A stretch of DNA of 64,000 bases from NCBI RefSeq assembly GCF_021491375.1, contig NZ_JAKEVY010000003.1, forward strand, positions 558,001-622,000, written 5' to 3'. Of the stretch, positions 54,187 to 62,960 are shown one piece after another. Origin of the DNA: Flavihumibacter fluminis. Lineage in GTDB: Bacteria; Bacteroidota; Bacteroidia; Chitinophagales; Chitinophagaceae. Both the position numbers and the translations under genes were made by a program. The notes under the pieces were generated by a model. That model made no database searches, was not told the origin of the DNA, and saw only the letters and a list, made by a program, of their open reading frames with translations. Every line of letters begins with the position of its first letter. The stretch's first letter is position 1.

Positions 54187-54405
54187 ATGCGACTGGTGAG
54201 ATGGACAATGATGCTCCTGTTTGTTGTAGTGCTTTCCAATGCTGCCGAAGCACAGTGCTCTATCTGTACAAAAACAGCCCAGCAAATGGGCGAAAAGCCT
54301 GCCAAAGCCCTTAATTCCGGGATCATTTATCTCGCTGCTACCCCTCTTGCGCTGATGGGCTTTATTGGTTATCGTTGGTGGAAATCCAACCGCGATATGT
54401 TCTGA
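54187..54405 (+). CDS. Small membrane protein with CSIC motif
   Basis: This 72-residue protein has a signal-like N-terminus (LVRWTMMLLFVVVLSNAAEAQ), a CSICTK motif with C24 and C27 at the start of the mature part, and one membrane helix at about residues 45-66 followed by a basic tail. Small proteins of this pattern are known in Bacteroidota without an assigned role. The CxxC pair could bind metal or carry a disulfide. It starts 44 bp after the dehydratase gene. Coding is supported by the signal and the clean reading frame, but no function can be given. Confidence 0.65.
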   Translation: MRLVRWTMMLLFVVVLSNAAEAQCSICTKTAQQMGEKPAKALNSGIIYLAATPLALMGFIGYRWWKSNRDMF

Positions 54406-54409
54406 TACA

Positions 54410-54583
54410 TGTAATCTCTTTCTAGCTTCCCGTCTCCCTTGTCTCCTTTGTCTCACATTCCTTCCGTTTGCTGCTCCAGTGATTCCTTCTCCATCCTTGC
54501 CATCTTCCATTTCTCCGTCTTCCATTCCTCCCTCTTCCTTTCTTCCTTGCCTCCTTTGTCTCCCGTTTCCTTATTTTTAACAA
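54410..54583 (+). repeat. Polypyrimidine tract with degenerate GAGAC-type units
   Basis: About 170 bp on the plus strand are almost only C and T. Read on the minus strand, the first part resolves into units near 9 bp with a GAGAC core (GTGAGACAA, AGGAGACAA, GGGAGACGG). CTCCTTTGTCTC occurs twice, at 54443 and 54551. It lies directly before the metalloprotease start at 54595, and a pseudo-extension of that gene through it is not a real coding region. It looks like a decayed copy of the repeat family at 56995 and 63965. Confidence 0.65.
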
Positions 54584-54594
54584 AACACACCATC

Positions 54595-56994
54595 ATGCGC
54601 ATTTTATTACTGCTGCTGATTCCTTTGTTTTCATTGGGACAGGCTCTTCCCTCCATCGAGGAAAAAACAAAAGGTCTTGAAAAAGCAGCAGGGTTTATCC
54701 CCTTTTATATAGATAAAGACAATGGAAAAATCTGGCTGGAAATAACTGAACGCGACCAGGAAATTCTTTACTGCATTTCCCTGCCGGCCGGATTGGGATC
54801 CAATGATATCGGGCTGGATCGCGGGCTGCTTGGTTCTCAGCATGTAATCCGTTTTAAGCGGAACGGGAAAAAATTGTTTTTGCATCAACCCAACTATGAC
54901 TACCGGGCAAATAGTAAAGACGCGCTGGAGCGAAAAGCGGTAGAAGAATCCTTTGCTTCATCCATTGTATGGGGCTTCCCGATAGAAGCGGCAACAGGCA
55001 ATACCTACCTGGTGGATGCTACTGATTTTCTATTACGGGATGCCATGAAAGCAGGTACCCGTATCCGCTCTGCCAAACAGGGATCATTTGTTCCGGATAA
55101 AACCCGGAGTGGCATTTATTTCGAAGCGATAAAGAACTTTCCGAAAAACACAGAACTGGAAGCAACTGTAACACTGGTTAATAATGATGGTGAAGTGGGA
55201 CCACAGGTGCGGTCGGTCGCCGCCAACCCGGATGCCATATCCCTTCGCATGCATCATTCTTTTGTTGAATTACCAGACGATGGGTACAGGCCAAGAGCCT
55301 TTGATCCGCGTGCAGGTTATTTTCCGATTTCCTATTATGATTACAGCTCTCCAGTTTCGGAGCCCATTGAAAAATATTTTATCAGGCGCCACCGCCTTCA
55401 AAAAAAGAATCCCAAAGCGGCCATCAGTGAGCCCGTAAAGCCAATCGTTTATTACCTGGATAATGGCACACCTGAACCAATCCGTTCTGCATTGCTGGAT
55501 GGTGCCCGCTGGTGGAATGAAGCCTTTGAGGCAGCCGGATTCAAAAATGCATTCCGGGTGGAACTGCTTCCGGAAGGTGCAGACCCTATGGATATCCGTT
55601 ATAATATGATCAACTGGGTGCATCGCTCTACCCGTGGCTGGAGTTACGGAGCATCGGTTACGGATCCCCGTACAGGAGAAATTATCAAAGGTAATGTTAC
55701 CCTTGGTTCGTTGAGGGTTCGACAAGATTATCTCATTGCCCAGGGACTGCTGGCACCATTTGAAAAGGGAGTACCTGCCAATGATAAAATGTTGTCAATG
55801 GCACTGGCCAGACTAAGACAGCTGGCGGCACATGAAGTGGGACACACACTGGGAATCATGCACAACTATGCCTCCAGTGTCAATAACAGGGCCAGTGTGA
55901 TGGATTATCCTCATCCGCTCATCCGGTTAACTGCCAAAGGAGAGATTGACATGAGTGAAGTCTACGATACCAAAATTGGTGACTGGGATAAGCTGGCTAT
56001 CGCTTATGGATACTCGCAGTTTGCAGATAATACCAATGAAAGTTCAGCTCTTGATAAACTGCTTCGGGATGGTGCAGCAAAAGGACTGCTGTTCATCGCA
56101 GACCGGGATGCCCGTGCACCCGGTGGTTCGCATCCGCAGGCGCATTTGTGGGATAATGGAACCGATGCAGTAACGGAACTGAAAGAAGTGATGAAGGTCA
56201 GGACAAAAGCACTGGATGCATTTGGAGCCAACTCCATTCGAAATGGTACTCCCATGGCAATGCTGGAAGATGTTTTGGTGCCGGTATATTTTTATCACCG
56301 TTACCAGGTGGAAGCTGCTGCCAAACTGCTGGGAGGTGTTTATTATAGTTATGCTGTAAAAGGAGATGGTTCTCCGGCTATGAAAATGGTGACAAAAGAA
56401 GAGCAATTAAAAGCACTGGATGCCATCGCGCAAACCCTTGATCCTGCGGCGCTGAGAATACCCGATAAGATTTTACAATTGATTCCACCAAGGCCGGCCG
56501 GGTATAGTGCCTCACGCGAATTGTTTACCAAGCGAAGCGGACTGAATTTCGATCCGCTCGCACCTGCAGAAACGGCGGCTGATCTGCCATTCTCTTTTAT
56601 TTTTCATCCTGATCGCATCAATCGAATGGAAATCCAGGGACAACAGGGAGGACTCTCCGCAGGTGAAATGGCAACGAAACTGATAGAGCTAACTTTTAAG
56701 GCTAACCGAAAATCCGGAATGGAGGCAATGATCCAGCAACAAACAGAACAGGTATTGCTTACCTACCTGCTGAACTGGTCGGTCAATGAATCCTTATCCA
56801 TTCCGGCGCGCGCCCGGGGTGCTGCAGTAGTCAGGGAGTTAAAAGAATGGCTCGAAGCTTCCCTGAAAAGCACAACGGATACTTCTTTAAAAGCCCATTA
56901 TAATTACGCACTGGAACGAATGAAAGCCCCGGATAAAGCAAAACCTACGCAGCATGCGGTGATACCACCAGGGGCACCGATAGGATGTGAATGA
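54595..56994 (+). CDS. Zinc-dependent metalloprotease, DUF5117/DUF5118 type
   Basis: The ATG at 54595 opens a signal peptide (ILLLLLIPLFSLGQ). A longer frame upstream is made of the polypyrimidine repeat and is rejected. The 799-residue protein has N-terminal strands (PFYIDKDNGKIWLEI, as in DUF5118/DUF5117 proteins) and a metzincin-type zinc site H413-E414-x-x-H417-x-x-G-x-x-H423 in HEVGHTLGIMHN. The following NRASVMDYPHP provides the Met-turn. It is probably a secreted or periplasmic protease. It is not tied to the pigment genes by function. Its stop codon is the start of a GAGAC repeat array that separates it from convergent meaB. Confidence 0.88.
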   Translation: MRILLLLLIPLFSLGQALPSIEEKTKGLEKAAGFIPFYIDKDNGKIWLEITERDQEILYCISLPAGLGSNDIGLDRGLLGSQHVIRFKRNGKKLFLHQPNYDYRANSKDALERKAVEESFASSIVWGFPIEAATGNTYLVDATDFLLRDAMKAGTRIRSAKQGSFVPDKTRSGIYFEAIKNFPKNTELEATVTLVNNDGEVGPQVRSVAANPDAISLRMHHSFVELPDDGYRPRAFDPRAGYFPISYYDYSSPVSEPIEKYFIRRHRLQKKNPKAAISEPVKPIVYYLDNGTPEPIRSALLDGARWWNEAFEAAGFKNAFRVELLPEGADPMDIRYNMINWVHRSTRGWSYGASVTDPRTGEIIKGNVTLGSLRVRQDYLIAQGLLAPFEKGVPANDKMLSMALARLRQLAAHEVGHTLGIMHNYASSVNNRASVMDYPHPLIRLTAKGEIDMSEVYDTKIGDWDKLAIAYGYSQFADNTNESSALDKLLRDGAAKGLLFIADRDARAPGGSHPQAHLWDNGTDAVTELKEVMKVRTKALDAFGANSIRNGTPMAMLEDVLVPVYFYHRYQVEAAAKLLGGVYYSYAVKGDGSPAMKMVTKEEQLKALDAIAQTLDPAALRIPDKILQLIPPRPAGYSASRELFTKRSGLNFDPLAPAETAADLPFSFIFHPDRINRMEIQGQQGGLSAGEMATKLIELTFKANRKSGMEAMIQQQTEQVLLTYLLNWSVNESLSIPARARGAAVVRELKEWLEASLKSTTDTSLKAHYNYALERMKAPDKAKPTQHAVIPPGAPIGCE

Positions 56995-57129
56995 GGAAGT
57001 GAGATGTGAGACGTCAAATGTGAGACGTCAGACGTCAAACGTGAGACGTGAGAAGTGAGACGATGGAAGTCTTTCCGTTCTCACGTCTCACATCTCACGT
57101 CTCACGTCTCACATTTCACATCTCACGTT
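56995..57129. repeat. GAGAC repeat array with inverted halves between convergent genes
   Basis: The whole 135-bp gap between the metalloprotease stop and the meaB stop consists of short units with a GTGAGACGT-like core. They run in the plus sense in the left half and as reverse complements in the right half. A perfect 14-bp stem joins 57041-57054 to 57078-57091. The array begins directly at one stop codon and ends at the other. It could form a long hairpin that stops transcription from both sides. Confidence 0.8.
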
Positions 57130-58026
57130 TTAAAATTGCTGCACAAACTGATACAGGTTAAATGCATGTCGCCTTTGTAAATCTTCAATGGCTTCTTTCA
57201 AGCGTTGTTTATTTACATCTTTCATGCGGTTGCGTTCGATAAGATGATAGGCGCGTTCAGCGAGTAGCCAGGCACGTTTATCTGACTCTTTGTGTATGAC
57301 AAGATGTGCTTCAATGGCCTGCAGCCAGTCGGATATGCCCTGCTTTTGAGATGCAATTGTTTTGATTATTGGAACTTCCGTGGAGTGTCTGCTGAAACTA
57401 GGCGCAAGCATGCTGCGGAGATTGCGCAGGAAGAGATCCGCATCGGGCCGGTCTGCTTTGTTTACAATAAAAATATCCGCAATTTCCATGAGTCCTGCTT
57501 TCATGGTCTGAATCTCATCACCGGCTTCCGGAACCAATACCACGGTGGTACAATCTGCCAAACCGACTATTTCGATTTCACTTTGTCCTACCCCTACTGT
57601 TTCCACCAGTATGTAATCAAATGGAGTTACTTTTAACAGTTCCGTTATCTCAATAATATGCGGATGTAGTCCTCCTAAAGAACCCCGTGTAGCGAGCGAT
57701 CGGATAAAAACCGAAGGATGATTGTACCAGCTGCTCATCCGGATCCGATCGCCGAGTACAGCACCAAGATGGAAGGGTGATGAAGGGTCCACACATAAAA
57801 CAGCTACCGATTTTTCCTGCTGCACCAGTGCCCCAATCAGGGCATCCACGAGGGTTGATTTTCCGGCTCCCGGAGGTCCTGTAATTCCAACGATTGGGGT
57901 GGTATGATGCGGTAATGCCTTCAGCAATTCTTCATAACCGGGAACTTCATTTTCGATCAGTGAAATGCAGCGTGCAATGCTTTTAATATCGCCGTGTAAA
58001 ATCTTTGACAAAAGTTGATCCCACAT
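57130..58026 (-). CDS. meaB: Methylmalonyl-CoA mutase-associated GTPase MeaB
   Basis: The ATG at 58026 is chosen; a longer upstream frame would overlap the LON-domain gene and has no family similarity. The 298-residue protein has the ArgK/MeaB G-protein motifs: Walker A GPPGAGKST at about 50-58, DPSSPFHLGAVLGDRIRM, the VETVGVGQSE switch, and NKAD for guanine recognition. It protects and reloads adenosylcobalamin-dependent methylmalonyl-CoA mutase. The mutase genes are not in the window. Start regions of this gene and the divergent LON-domain gene are 75 bp apart. Confidence 0.95.
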   Translation of the reverse strand: MWDQLLSKILHGDIKSIARCISLIENEVPGYEELLKALPHHTTPIVGITGPPGAGKSTLVDALIGALVQQEKSVAVLCVDPSSPFHLGAVLGDRIRMSSWYNHPSVFIRSLATRGSLGGLHPHIIEITELLKVTPFDYILVETVGVGQSEIEIVGLADCTTVVLVPEAGDEIQTMKAGLMEIADIFIVNKADRPDADLFLRNLRSMLAPSFSRHSTEVPIIKTIASQKQGISDWLQAIEAHLVIHKESDKRAWLLAERAYHLIERNRMKDVNKQRLKEAIEDLQRRHAFNLYQFVQQF

Positions 58027-58101
58027 AGGATGAAGGTAGATAATCTTGCAGAATCCGGGTTTGAATCGCCTTTTGTTCTTAATATTGTTTGCTTTACGCT
58101 T

Positions 58102-58746
58102 ATGACCAATTTTGTTCCGATATTTCCCCTTGGTATCGTGGTGTTTCCAGGTGAACAATTGAACCTCCATATTTTTGAACCTCGTTATAAACAACTGATC
58201 CAGGAATGTGTGGCCGACAATAAAATGTTTGGCATTCCAACCGTGCTCAACAATCAACTGGGTGAATGGGGAACCCTGGTAAGAGTGAAAAAAGTGAGCA
58301 AGTTATACGACAACGGAGAAATGGATATTGAAACGGAAGGGCTCACCGTTTTTAAAGTGCTGGAAGTGGTGAAATCCATTCCCGATAAATTGTATAGCGG
58401 AGCCATTGTTCATTATCCCCAAAACGTAGAGGGTAGGGGTAATCCCGAGCTGATGCGAAAACTGATCAGCAGTATCCGGGAATTGCATCAGGTTCTTAAA
58501 CTGGATAAAAAATTTAATAAACCGGACGAGCTGCTGGTTAGTTATGATGTGGCGCATCATGCCGGACTTTCGGTTCAGGAAGAATATGAATTACTCAGCC
58601 TCCTGCATGAATTGCAGCGACAGGAATATCTAAAGCGCCATCTTGCCAAGGTATTACCGGTACTGGCGGAAATGGAGCAGCTAAAGGAAAAAGTTAAACT
58701 CAACGGCCATTTTAAAAACCTATCTTCGCTCGATTTTGAGTTGTAA
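58102..58746 (+). CDS. LON peptidase substrate-binding (PUA-like) domain protein
   Basis: The ATG at 58102 gives the normal family start; an earlier frame overlaps the divergent meaB gene. The 214-residue protein opens with the Lon N-domain pattern VPIFPLGIVVFPGEQLNLHIFEPRYKQLIQE and continues with the strand-helix order of that domain and a helical C-terminal bundle. The ATPase and protease domains of Lon are absent, as is normal for these stand-alone proteins. The function of the family is not established. It lies 17 bp before coaX on the same strand, and the two may be co-transcribed. Confidence 0.9.
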   Translation: MTNFVPIFPLGIVVFPGEQLNLHIFEPRYKQLIQECVADNKMFGIPTVLNNQLGEWGTLVRVKKVSKLYDNGEMDIETEGLTVFKVLEVVKSIPDKLYSGAIVHYPQNVEGRGNPELMRKLISSIRELHQVLKLDKKFNKPDELLVSYDVAHHAGLSVQEEYELLSLLHELQRQEYLKRHLAKVLPVLAEMEQLKEKVKLNGHFKNLSSLDFEL

Positions 58747-58763
58747 ATCCAGCGAAATCCCTT

Positions 58764-59489
58764 ATGGCGCGCATTACGCTTTGTTTTGATTTTGGAAATA
58801 CCCGCCAGAAAATGGCCATTTTCACCAATGGTGAATTTTCTGGTGTCCGTTTGCTGGAAAGCCTTGAGCCTGCGGCGATTGCACCCTTGCTGGAGGAATT
58901 TCCCGCAGAGAAAATCATCCTCTCCTCTGTTATGAATCATCCGCCTTCGTTGGAGGTACTTCTAGCAGAAAAGGCTCATTTTCATAAGCTTTCACACCTT
59001 ACCCGGCTGCCTTTTACTACACCGGTTGGCAAACCCGAAACAATCGGTGCCGACCGCCTCGCATTGGTGGCTGCCTCCGTTAATCTATTTCCTGGGAAAA
59101 ACAACCTGGCCATCGCACTTGGCACGGCCATTACCTACAATTTTGTAAATCGGAACCATGAATTCCTGGGCGGGGGTATTTCACCCGGTATGGAAATGCG
59201 GTTTCGCAGCCTGAAAGATTATACGGCCCTTCTGCCCCTGGTTAAGGAAGACTGGAATTTCCCCCTCGTGGGTTATGATACGGTCACCAATATCACCAGC
59301 GGCGTGATTCTGGGCATGGCCAAAGAGATCGATGGTTTCATTGATGCCTACAAAGAAAGGTATGGGAACTTTAACGTGCTGTTAACCGGGGGTAATTCGG
59401 CCTATTTTGTCCCCCACTTAAAAAACAAGATATTTGCCGACCAGAATTTAATCTTTAAAGGACTGTATGCGATCAGTGAGTGTAATTAA
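58764..59489 (+). CDS. coaX: Type III pantothenate kinase
   Basis: This 241-residue protein has the CoaX motifs: the phosphate-binding DFGNTRQKM at the N-terminus, the pantothenate-binding GADRLALVAA, ALGTAITYNFV, and GGGISPGMEMRFRSLKDYTALLP. It makes 4'-phosphopantothenate, the first step of CoA synthesis, and needs no feedback by CoA. This supplies the cofactor used by AcpS, although that link is general. The stop overlaps the start of the next gene by 23 bp, so the outer-membrane protein gene is translationally coupled. Confidence 0.95.
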   Translation: MARITLCFDFGNTRQKMAIFTNGEFSGVRLLESLEPAAIAPLLEEFPAEKIILSSVMNHPPSLEVLLAEKAHFHKLSHLTRLPFTTPVGKPETIGADRLALVAASVNLFPGKNNLAIALGTAITYNFVNRNHEFLGGGISPGMEMRFRSLKDYTALLPLVKEDWNFPLVGYDTVTNITSGVILGMAKEIDGFIDAYKERYGNFNVLLTGGNSAYFVPHLKNKIFADQNLIFKGLYAISECN

Positions 59490-60837
59490 ACAACCAATAA
59501 ACCTTCTGCTCTTAACCGTACTGCTGTTTTGTGGGATGGTGACCAATGCCCAGGAAAACTCGCCGTACTCCCGTTATGGCTGGGGTAACCTGGTTCCTTC
59601 CACCCCGATCGTGACCAGAGGAATGGGCGGTCTTACCACCGGTTATGTTGATTTTGATGAGCGTTATGATGTAAAACAGGGTGTTCCCCGTTACCTCAAA
59701 CCCCAATCCATCAATTTTCTGAACCCTGCTTCCTATGCGCGGCTGAGAACAACCTCCTTCGATATTGGCTTCGAAGTAGAAAATCAGGTGTTGCAGGAGC
59801 GGAATGTTATCGAGAAATACAAAGCCACCTTCGCCAATATATCCTACCTCCAGTTAGGAGTACCAATTAGTCGGAAACGAAATTTTTCCATGGTGTTGGG
59901 CCTGAGACCCATTAGCCGGATCAACTACCAGATTCAGTCGTATGGACGTGAAATCAATCCTGAAACTGGAAACAGCGTAGATTCAACCCTCACGCTATAC
60001 CAGGGCAAGGGCGGATCTTACCAGGCCTATATGGGATTGGGTAAAGGTTTTGGAAATTTCAGCATTGGAGCCAACCTGGGTTATTTCTTCGGTACCAAGG
60101 ACTTCGGAACCCGCAAATCCTTTATCAACGATAGTGTGGTTTATTACAAAGGAAATTACCAGACCAAGATCAATTTTGGTGGTTTGTCAATTAATACGGG
60201 TATTCAGTACCGGGCTAAACTAAGTAAGGATATAAGGTTGGTATTAGGAGCAACGGCCACTTTCTCCAGCGAATACAATGCTAATAGAGATATTATCCGG
60301 GAAACTTTCGAATATGATGCTTCCGGAGGAACTTTTATAAGGGATTCCGTTTACCGCGAGGAAGGTGTTCAGGGCACTGTTATTTTTCCTTCTACCTATT
60401 CCGGCGGTTTCACCATTGAACGTCAGGATAAATGGATGTTGGGTGCAGAGTATTCCACCACTTCCTGGGATGACTTCCGGCTTTATGATGCCAAAGATTC
60501 GGTTGGTTCAACTTATATGTTTCGTATCGGCGGGCAGTTTATTCCGAGCGCATACGGATCCAATTATTGGGGAAGGGTAACCTACCGGGCCGGCTTTAAC
60601 CTCGGAACCGATTATATCCGGTACGGAGGTGAAGAGTTGAAAAAGTACACCGTGACCATGGGATTTGGTTTTCCTGTTCGTCCAAACCGATTCAGTAATC
60701 AGTTTACCATGCTGAACCTGGGCATTGAATTTGGAAGAAGAGGTACGCCAGAAACACGCCTCCAGGAAAATATGTTCCGGATCTCACTGGGCGCTACCCT
60801 AAGTGATCTCTGGTTCGTGAAGCGGAAATATGACTAA
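59467..60837 (+). CDS. Putative outer membrane beta-barrel protein
   Basis: This 456-residue protein has a signal peptide ending near VTNAQ, followed by the ENSPYSRYGWGNL and TRGMGGLTTGYVDF segments typical of a Bacteroidota outer-membrane family of FadL/OmpP1-like architecture. Alternating hydrophobic strands run to a C-terminal aromatic end (LSDLWFVKRKYD). No ligand is known. It overlaps coaX by 23 bp and lptC by 8 bp. Its coupling to lptC suggests an envelope role, possibly linked to LPS or lipid transport. The family assignment is by pattern only. Confidence 0.8.
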   Translation: MRSVSVIKQPINLLLLTVLLFCGMVTNAQENSPYSRYGWGNLVPSTPIVTRGMGGLTTGYVDFDERYDVKQGVPRYLKPQSINFLNPASYARLRTTSFDIGFEVENQVLQERNVIEKYKATFANISYLQLGVPISRKRNFSMVLGLRPISRINYQIQSYGREINPETGNSVDSTLTLYQGKGGSYQAYMGLGKGFGNFSIGANLGYFFGTKDFGTRKSFINDSVVYYKGNYQTKINFGGLSINTGIQYRAKLSKDIRLVLGATATFSSEYNANRDIIRETFEYDASGGTFIRDSVYREEGVQGTVIFPSTYSGGFTIERQDKWMLGAEYSTTSWDDFRLYDAKDSVGSTYMFRIGGQFIPSAYGSNYWGRVTYRAGFNLGTDYIRYGGEELKKYTVTMGFGFPVRPNRFSNQFTMLNLGIEFGRRGTPETRLQENMFRISLGATLSDLWFVKRKYD

Positions 60838-61543
60838 TTTTTGTCACGATATAAGTAAGTCAAAATTAACAGCACTGTTAGGGTGCTGTCTTTTTTTTGG
60901 CCTGCTGCTGACTGCCTGCGAAAACAGCCAGGAAGAACTGGAAGCACTTTCCAAAAATCGGATTGCTGTTGAAGAAGCAAAATCCATTGAGAGTTATCTT
61001 AGCCAGGGAGGAAAGATGAAAGCCAAATTAACGGCACCTGTGATGAACCGGTATCAGACTGATTCTCCATATATTGAATTTCCCTACAGTTTGCACGTGG
61101 ATTTTTATAACGATAGCATCCTGGTTCAAAGTGAACTGTTTGCCAAGTATGGCCGCTACCGGGAGACGGAGCAGAAAGTATTTTTGCGGGATAGTGTGCT
61201 GGTGTTCAATAACCGAAAAGACACCTTGAAATGTGAGGAACTATGGTGGGATCAGAACAAAGAAATTTTCTATACTGATAAAGATGTTCAGATCCACCAG
61301 CCGGATAAAATTATCTTTGGGAAAGGACTGGAGGCGGATCAGTCGTTCAACTGGTACCTGATCAAACAGATCACAGGCCAGGTGATGGTACCCAAAGGAG
61401 GGTTTGGCCCCGCAACCCCGGCAGATTCTACTGGTGTTGCCACTGATACCCTGAACACCCCGCCTGCCCGCCCAACGGGTCAATCGCCCGCCGCTCCGGT
61501 GGCTGAACCCATACCATCGGTTCCGCCAAAAAAAGAAAACTAA
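60830..61543 (+). CDS. lptC: LPS export protein LptC
   Basis: This 237-residue lipoprotein-like protein (lipobox C30 in LLLTAC) has the LptC domain: AEEAKSIESYLSQGGKMKAKLTAPVM-like strands, the repeated beta pattern FAKYGRYRETEQKVFLRDSVLVFNN, and KIIFGKGLEADQSFNWY. It should take LPS from the LptBFG extractor and pass it to LptA. The C-terminal 50 residues are proline-rich and probably disordered. It overlaps the preceding outer-membrane gene by 8 bp and is followed after 10 bp by an aldo/keto reductase gene. A lipid anchor in place of the usual helix is normal for this phylum. Confidence 0.88.
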   Translation: MTNFCHDISKSKLTALLGCCLFFGLLLTACENSQEELEALSKNRIAVEEAKSIESYLSQGGKMKAKLTAPVMNRYQTDSPYIEFPYSLHVDFYNDSILVQSELFAKYGRYRETEQKVFLRDSVLVFNNRKDTLKCEELWWDQNKEIFYTDKDVQIHQPDKIIFGKGLEADQSFNWYLIKQITGQVMVPKGGFGPATPADSTGVATDTLNTPPARPTGQSPAAPVAEPIPSVPPKKEN

Positions 61544-61553
61544 AACGCAATTC

Positions 61554-62540
61554 ATGATATACCGTCGCATGGGCCGAACCGGCCTTCAACTCAGTGCACT
61601 CAGTTTTGGTAGCTGGGTAAGTTTTCACAAGCAAATTGGTGATGCTACTGCGAATGAACTGATGAGTATCGCCTACGAACAGGGAATCAATTTCTTTGAT
61701 AATGCAGAGGGGTATGCGCTTGGTGAGAGTGAAAAAATGATGGGCCGGGTACTAAAAACCAAAGATTGGGATCGTAGTTCCTATGTATTATCCAGCAAAG
61801 TGTTTTTCGGCTGGCGCAAGGAGAATAAACCCAATCAAACGGGCCTGAGCCGAAAACATATAGTGGAAGCCTGTCACGAGGCGCTGGACCGACTTCAGAC
61901 CGATTATCTGGATCTTTATTTCTGTCACCGTCCCGACCCCGCTGTTCCGATTGAAGAAGTGGTTTGGACCATGCACAACCTGATTACCCAGGGTAAGGTA
62001 CTCTATTGGGGTACCAGCATGTGGAGTGGTGCTGAAATCATGGAAGCCCATCGCGTTGCGCAACAATACCGCCTGATTGGTCCAGTTGTGGAACAGCCTC
62101 AGTATAACCTCTTTGAACGTATGAAGATGGAACAGGATTACCTGCCAGTATTTCAGAATGTGGGAATGGGAACCACCATCTGGAGTCCGCTGGCGGCGGG
62201 TTTCCTGACCGGAAAGTACCTTCAGGGCATGCCGGAAGGAAGCCGGCTGGGGCTTGAAGGATTTGAATGGCTCAGGGATCGCTGGCTGCAGGAAGAAAAA
62301 ATCGCGAAACTGAAAAAACTGAATGAATTGGCTGTGGAGTTGGGCGTTTCCATTGGTAACCTGGCGATCGCCTGGACGCTGGCCAACCCGAATACAACTA
62401 CTGCCATATTGGGGGCCACCCGCAAAGAACAGCTGGTTGACAACCTGAAAGCCCTGGATGTGTTGCCATTGCTGACACCACAAGTACTGGCAAGAATCGA
62501 CGAAATCATGGGAAATAAACCCTTCCTCAACCTCGCTTAA
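61554..62540 (+). CDS. Aldo/keto reductase, potassium-channel beta-subunit type
   Basis: This 328-residue protein has the AKR barrel motifs: YRRMGRTGLQLSALSFGSW, FFDNAEGYALGESE with the catalytic aspartate and tyrosine, SSKVFFGW with the lysine, and DLYFCHRPDP with the histidine. The NAIAWTLANPN-like helix near 290 fits the KCNAB/YghZ-type subfamily. It should reduce aldehydes or ketones with NADPH; the substrate is unknown. It starts 10 bp after lptC and is followed by a strong rho-independent terminator. Confidence 0.93.
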   Translation: MIYRRMGRTGLQLSALSFGSWVSFHKQIGDATANELMSIAYEQGINFFDNAEGYALGESEKMMGRVLKTKDWDRSSYVLSSKVFFGWRKENKPNQTGLSRKHIVEACHEALDRLQTDYLDLYFCHRPDPAVPIEEVVWTMHNLITQGKVLYWGTSMWSGAEIMEAHRVAQQYRLIGPVVEQPQYNLFERMKMEQDYLPVFQNVGMGTTIWSPLAAGFLTGKYLQGMPEGSRLGLEGFEWLRDRWLQEEKIAKLKKLNELAVELGVSIGNLAIAWTLANPNTTTAILGATRKEQLVDNLKALDVLPLLTPQVLARIDEIMGNKPFLNLA

Positions 62541-62600
62541 TTTTCCCATTGGGTAACCAACGGGTTCTAAACTCTTTCAGACAGCTTGAGTGATAAAAGT

Positions 62601-62636
62601 AAAAAACCCGATGCAATGGACTGCATCGGGTTTTTT
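62601..62636 (+). terminator. Rho-independent terminator after the aldo/keto reductase
   Basis: AAAAAACCCGATGCA (62601-62615) pairs perfectly with TGCATCGGGTTTTTT (62622-62636) around a 6-base loop and ends in a six-T run. The A-run on the left makes it work in both directions. It closes the LON-domain/coaX/lptC/aldo-keto reductase unit. Confidence 0.92.
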
Positions 62637-62775
62637 AATTCTTTGTACGTTCAGAACCAACGGGTCTCGGCCATCGATAGGTACAAATTTTTTTCAGGAC
62701 GTGGTCATTCTCTAGGAATTGGATCTGATACTGGATTCTAAAAACTTACTACTTTGTCAGGTCAACGAGATCGAA

Positions 62776-62960
62776 TCACTTGGTCTTTCTTCGGAACATT
62801 GGTTTTTTCTTGGTCTTTCTACCGAATAATTGGATACTTGGTCTTTTCTTGGATATTGTGATGCTCTTGGTTTTTCGGCTTTCGCCTTTAGGATCTTGGA
62901 TACTTGGTTTTTTTTGGATCTTGGATGTCCGATTTACATCGGTCTGGTTTTTCTTTAGGA
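62776..62960 (+). repeat. Degenerate TTGGAT/CTTGG low-complexity tract
   Basis: About 185 bp are built from short T- and G-rich units, with TTGGAT, CTTGGT and CTTGGAT recurring at irregular spacing and runs of T between. It differs in composition from all nearby genes and from the GAGAC repeats. It may be a decayed microsatellite or an untranslated spacer. No coding signal or secondary structure stands out. Confidence 0.55.

Noticed and set aside
54439-54594. N-terminal extension of the metalloprotease
   Set aside because: The extension is the translated polypyrimidine tract; a proper signal peptide starts at the ATG at 54595.
56995-57129. Possible CRISPR array
   Set aside because: Units are about 9 bp, degenerate and in both senses, with no spacers and no cas genes nearby.
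58027-58257. N-terminal extension of MeaB
   Set aside because: It overlaps the divergent LON-domain gene and has no similarity to the MeaB family, whose normal start is at 58026.
62541-62780. tRNA or small RNA gene in the large gap
   Set aside because: No cloverleaf with a T-loop GTTCRAAT pattern fits; the only stable fold is the terminator.
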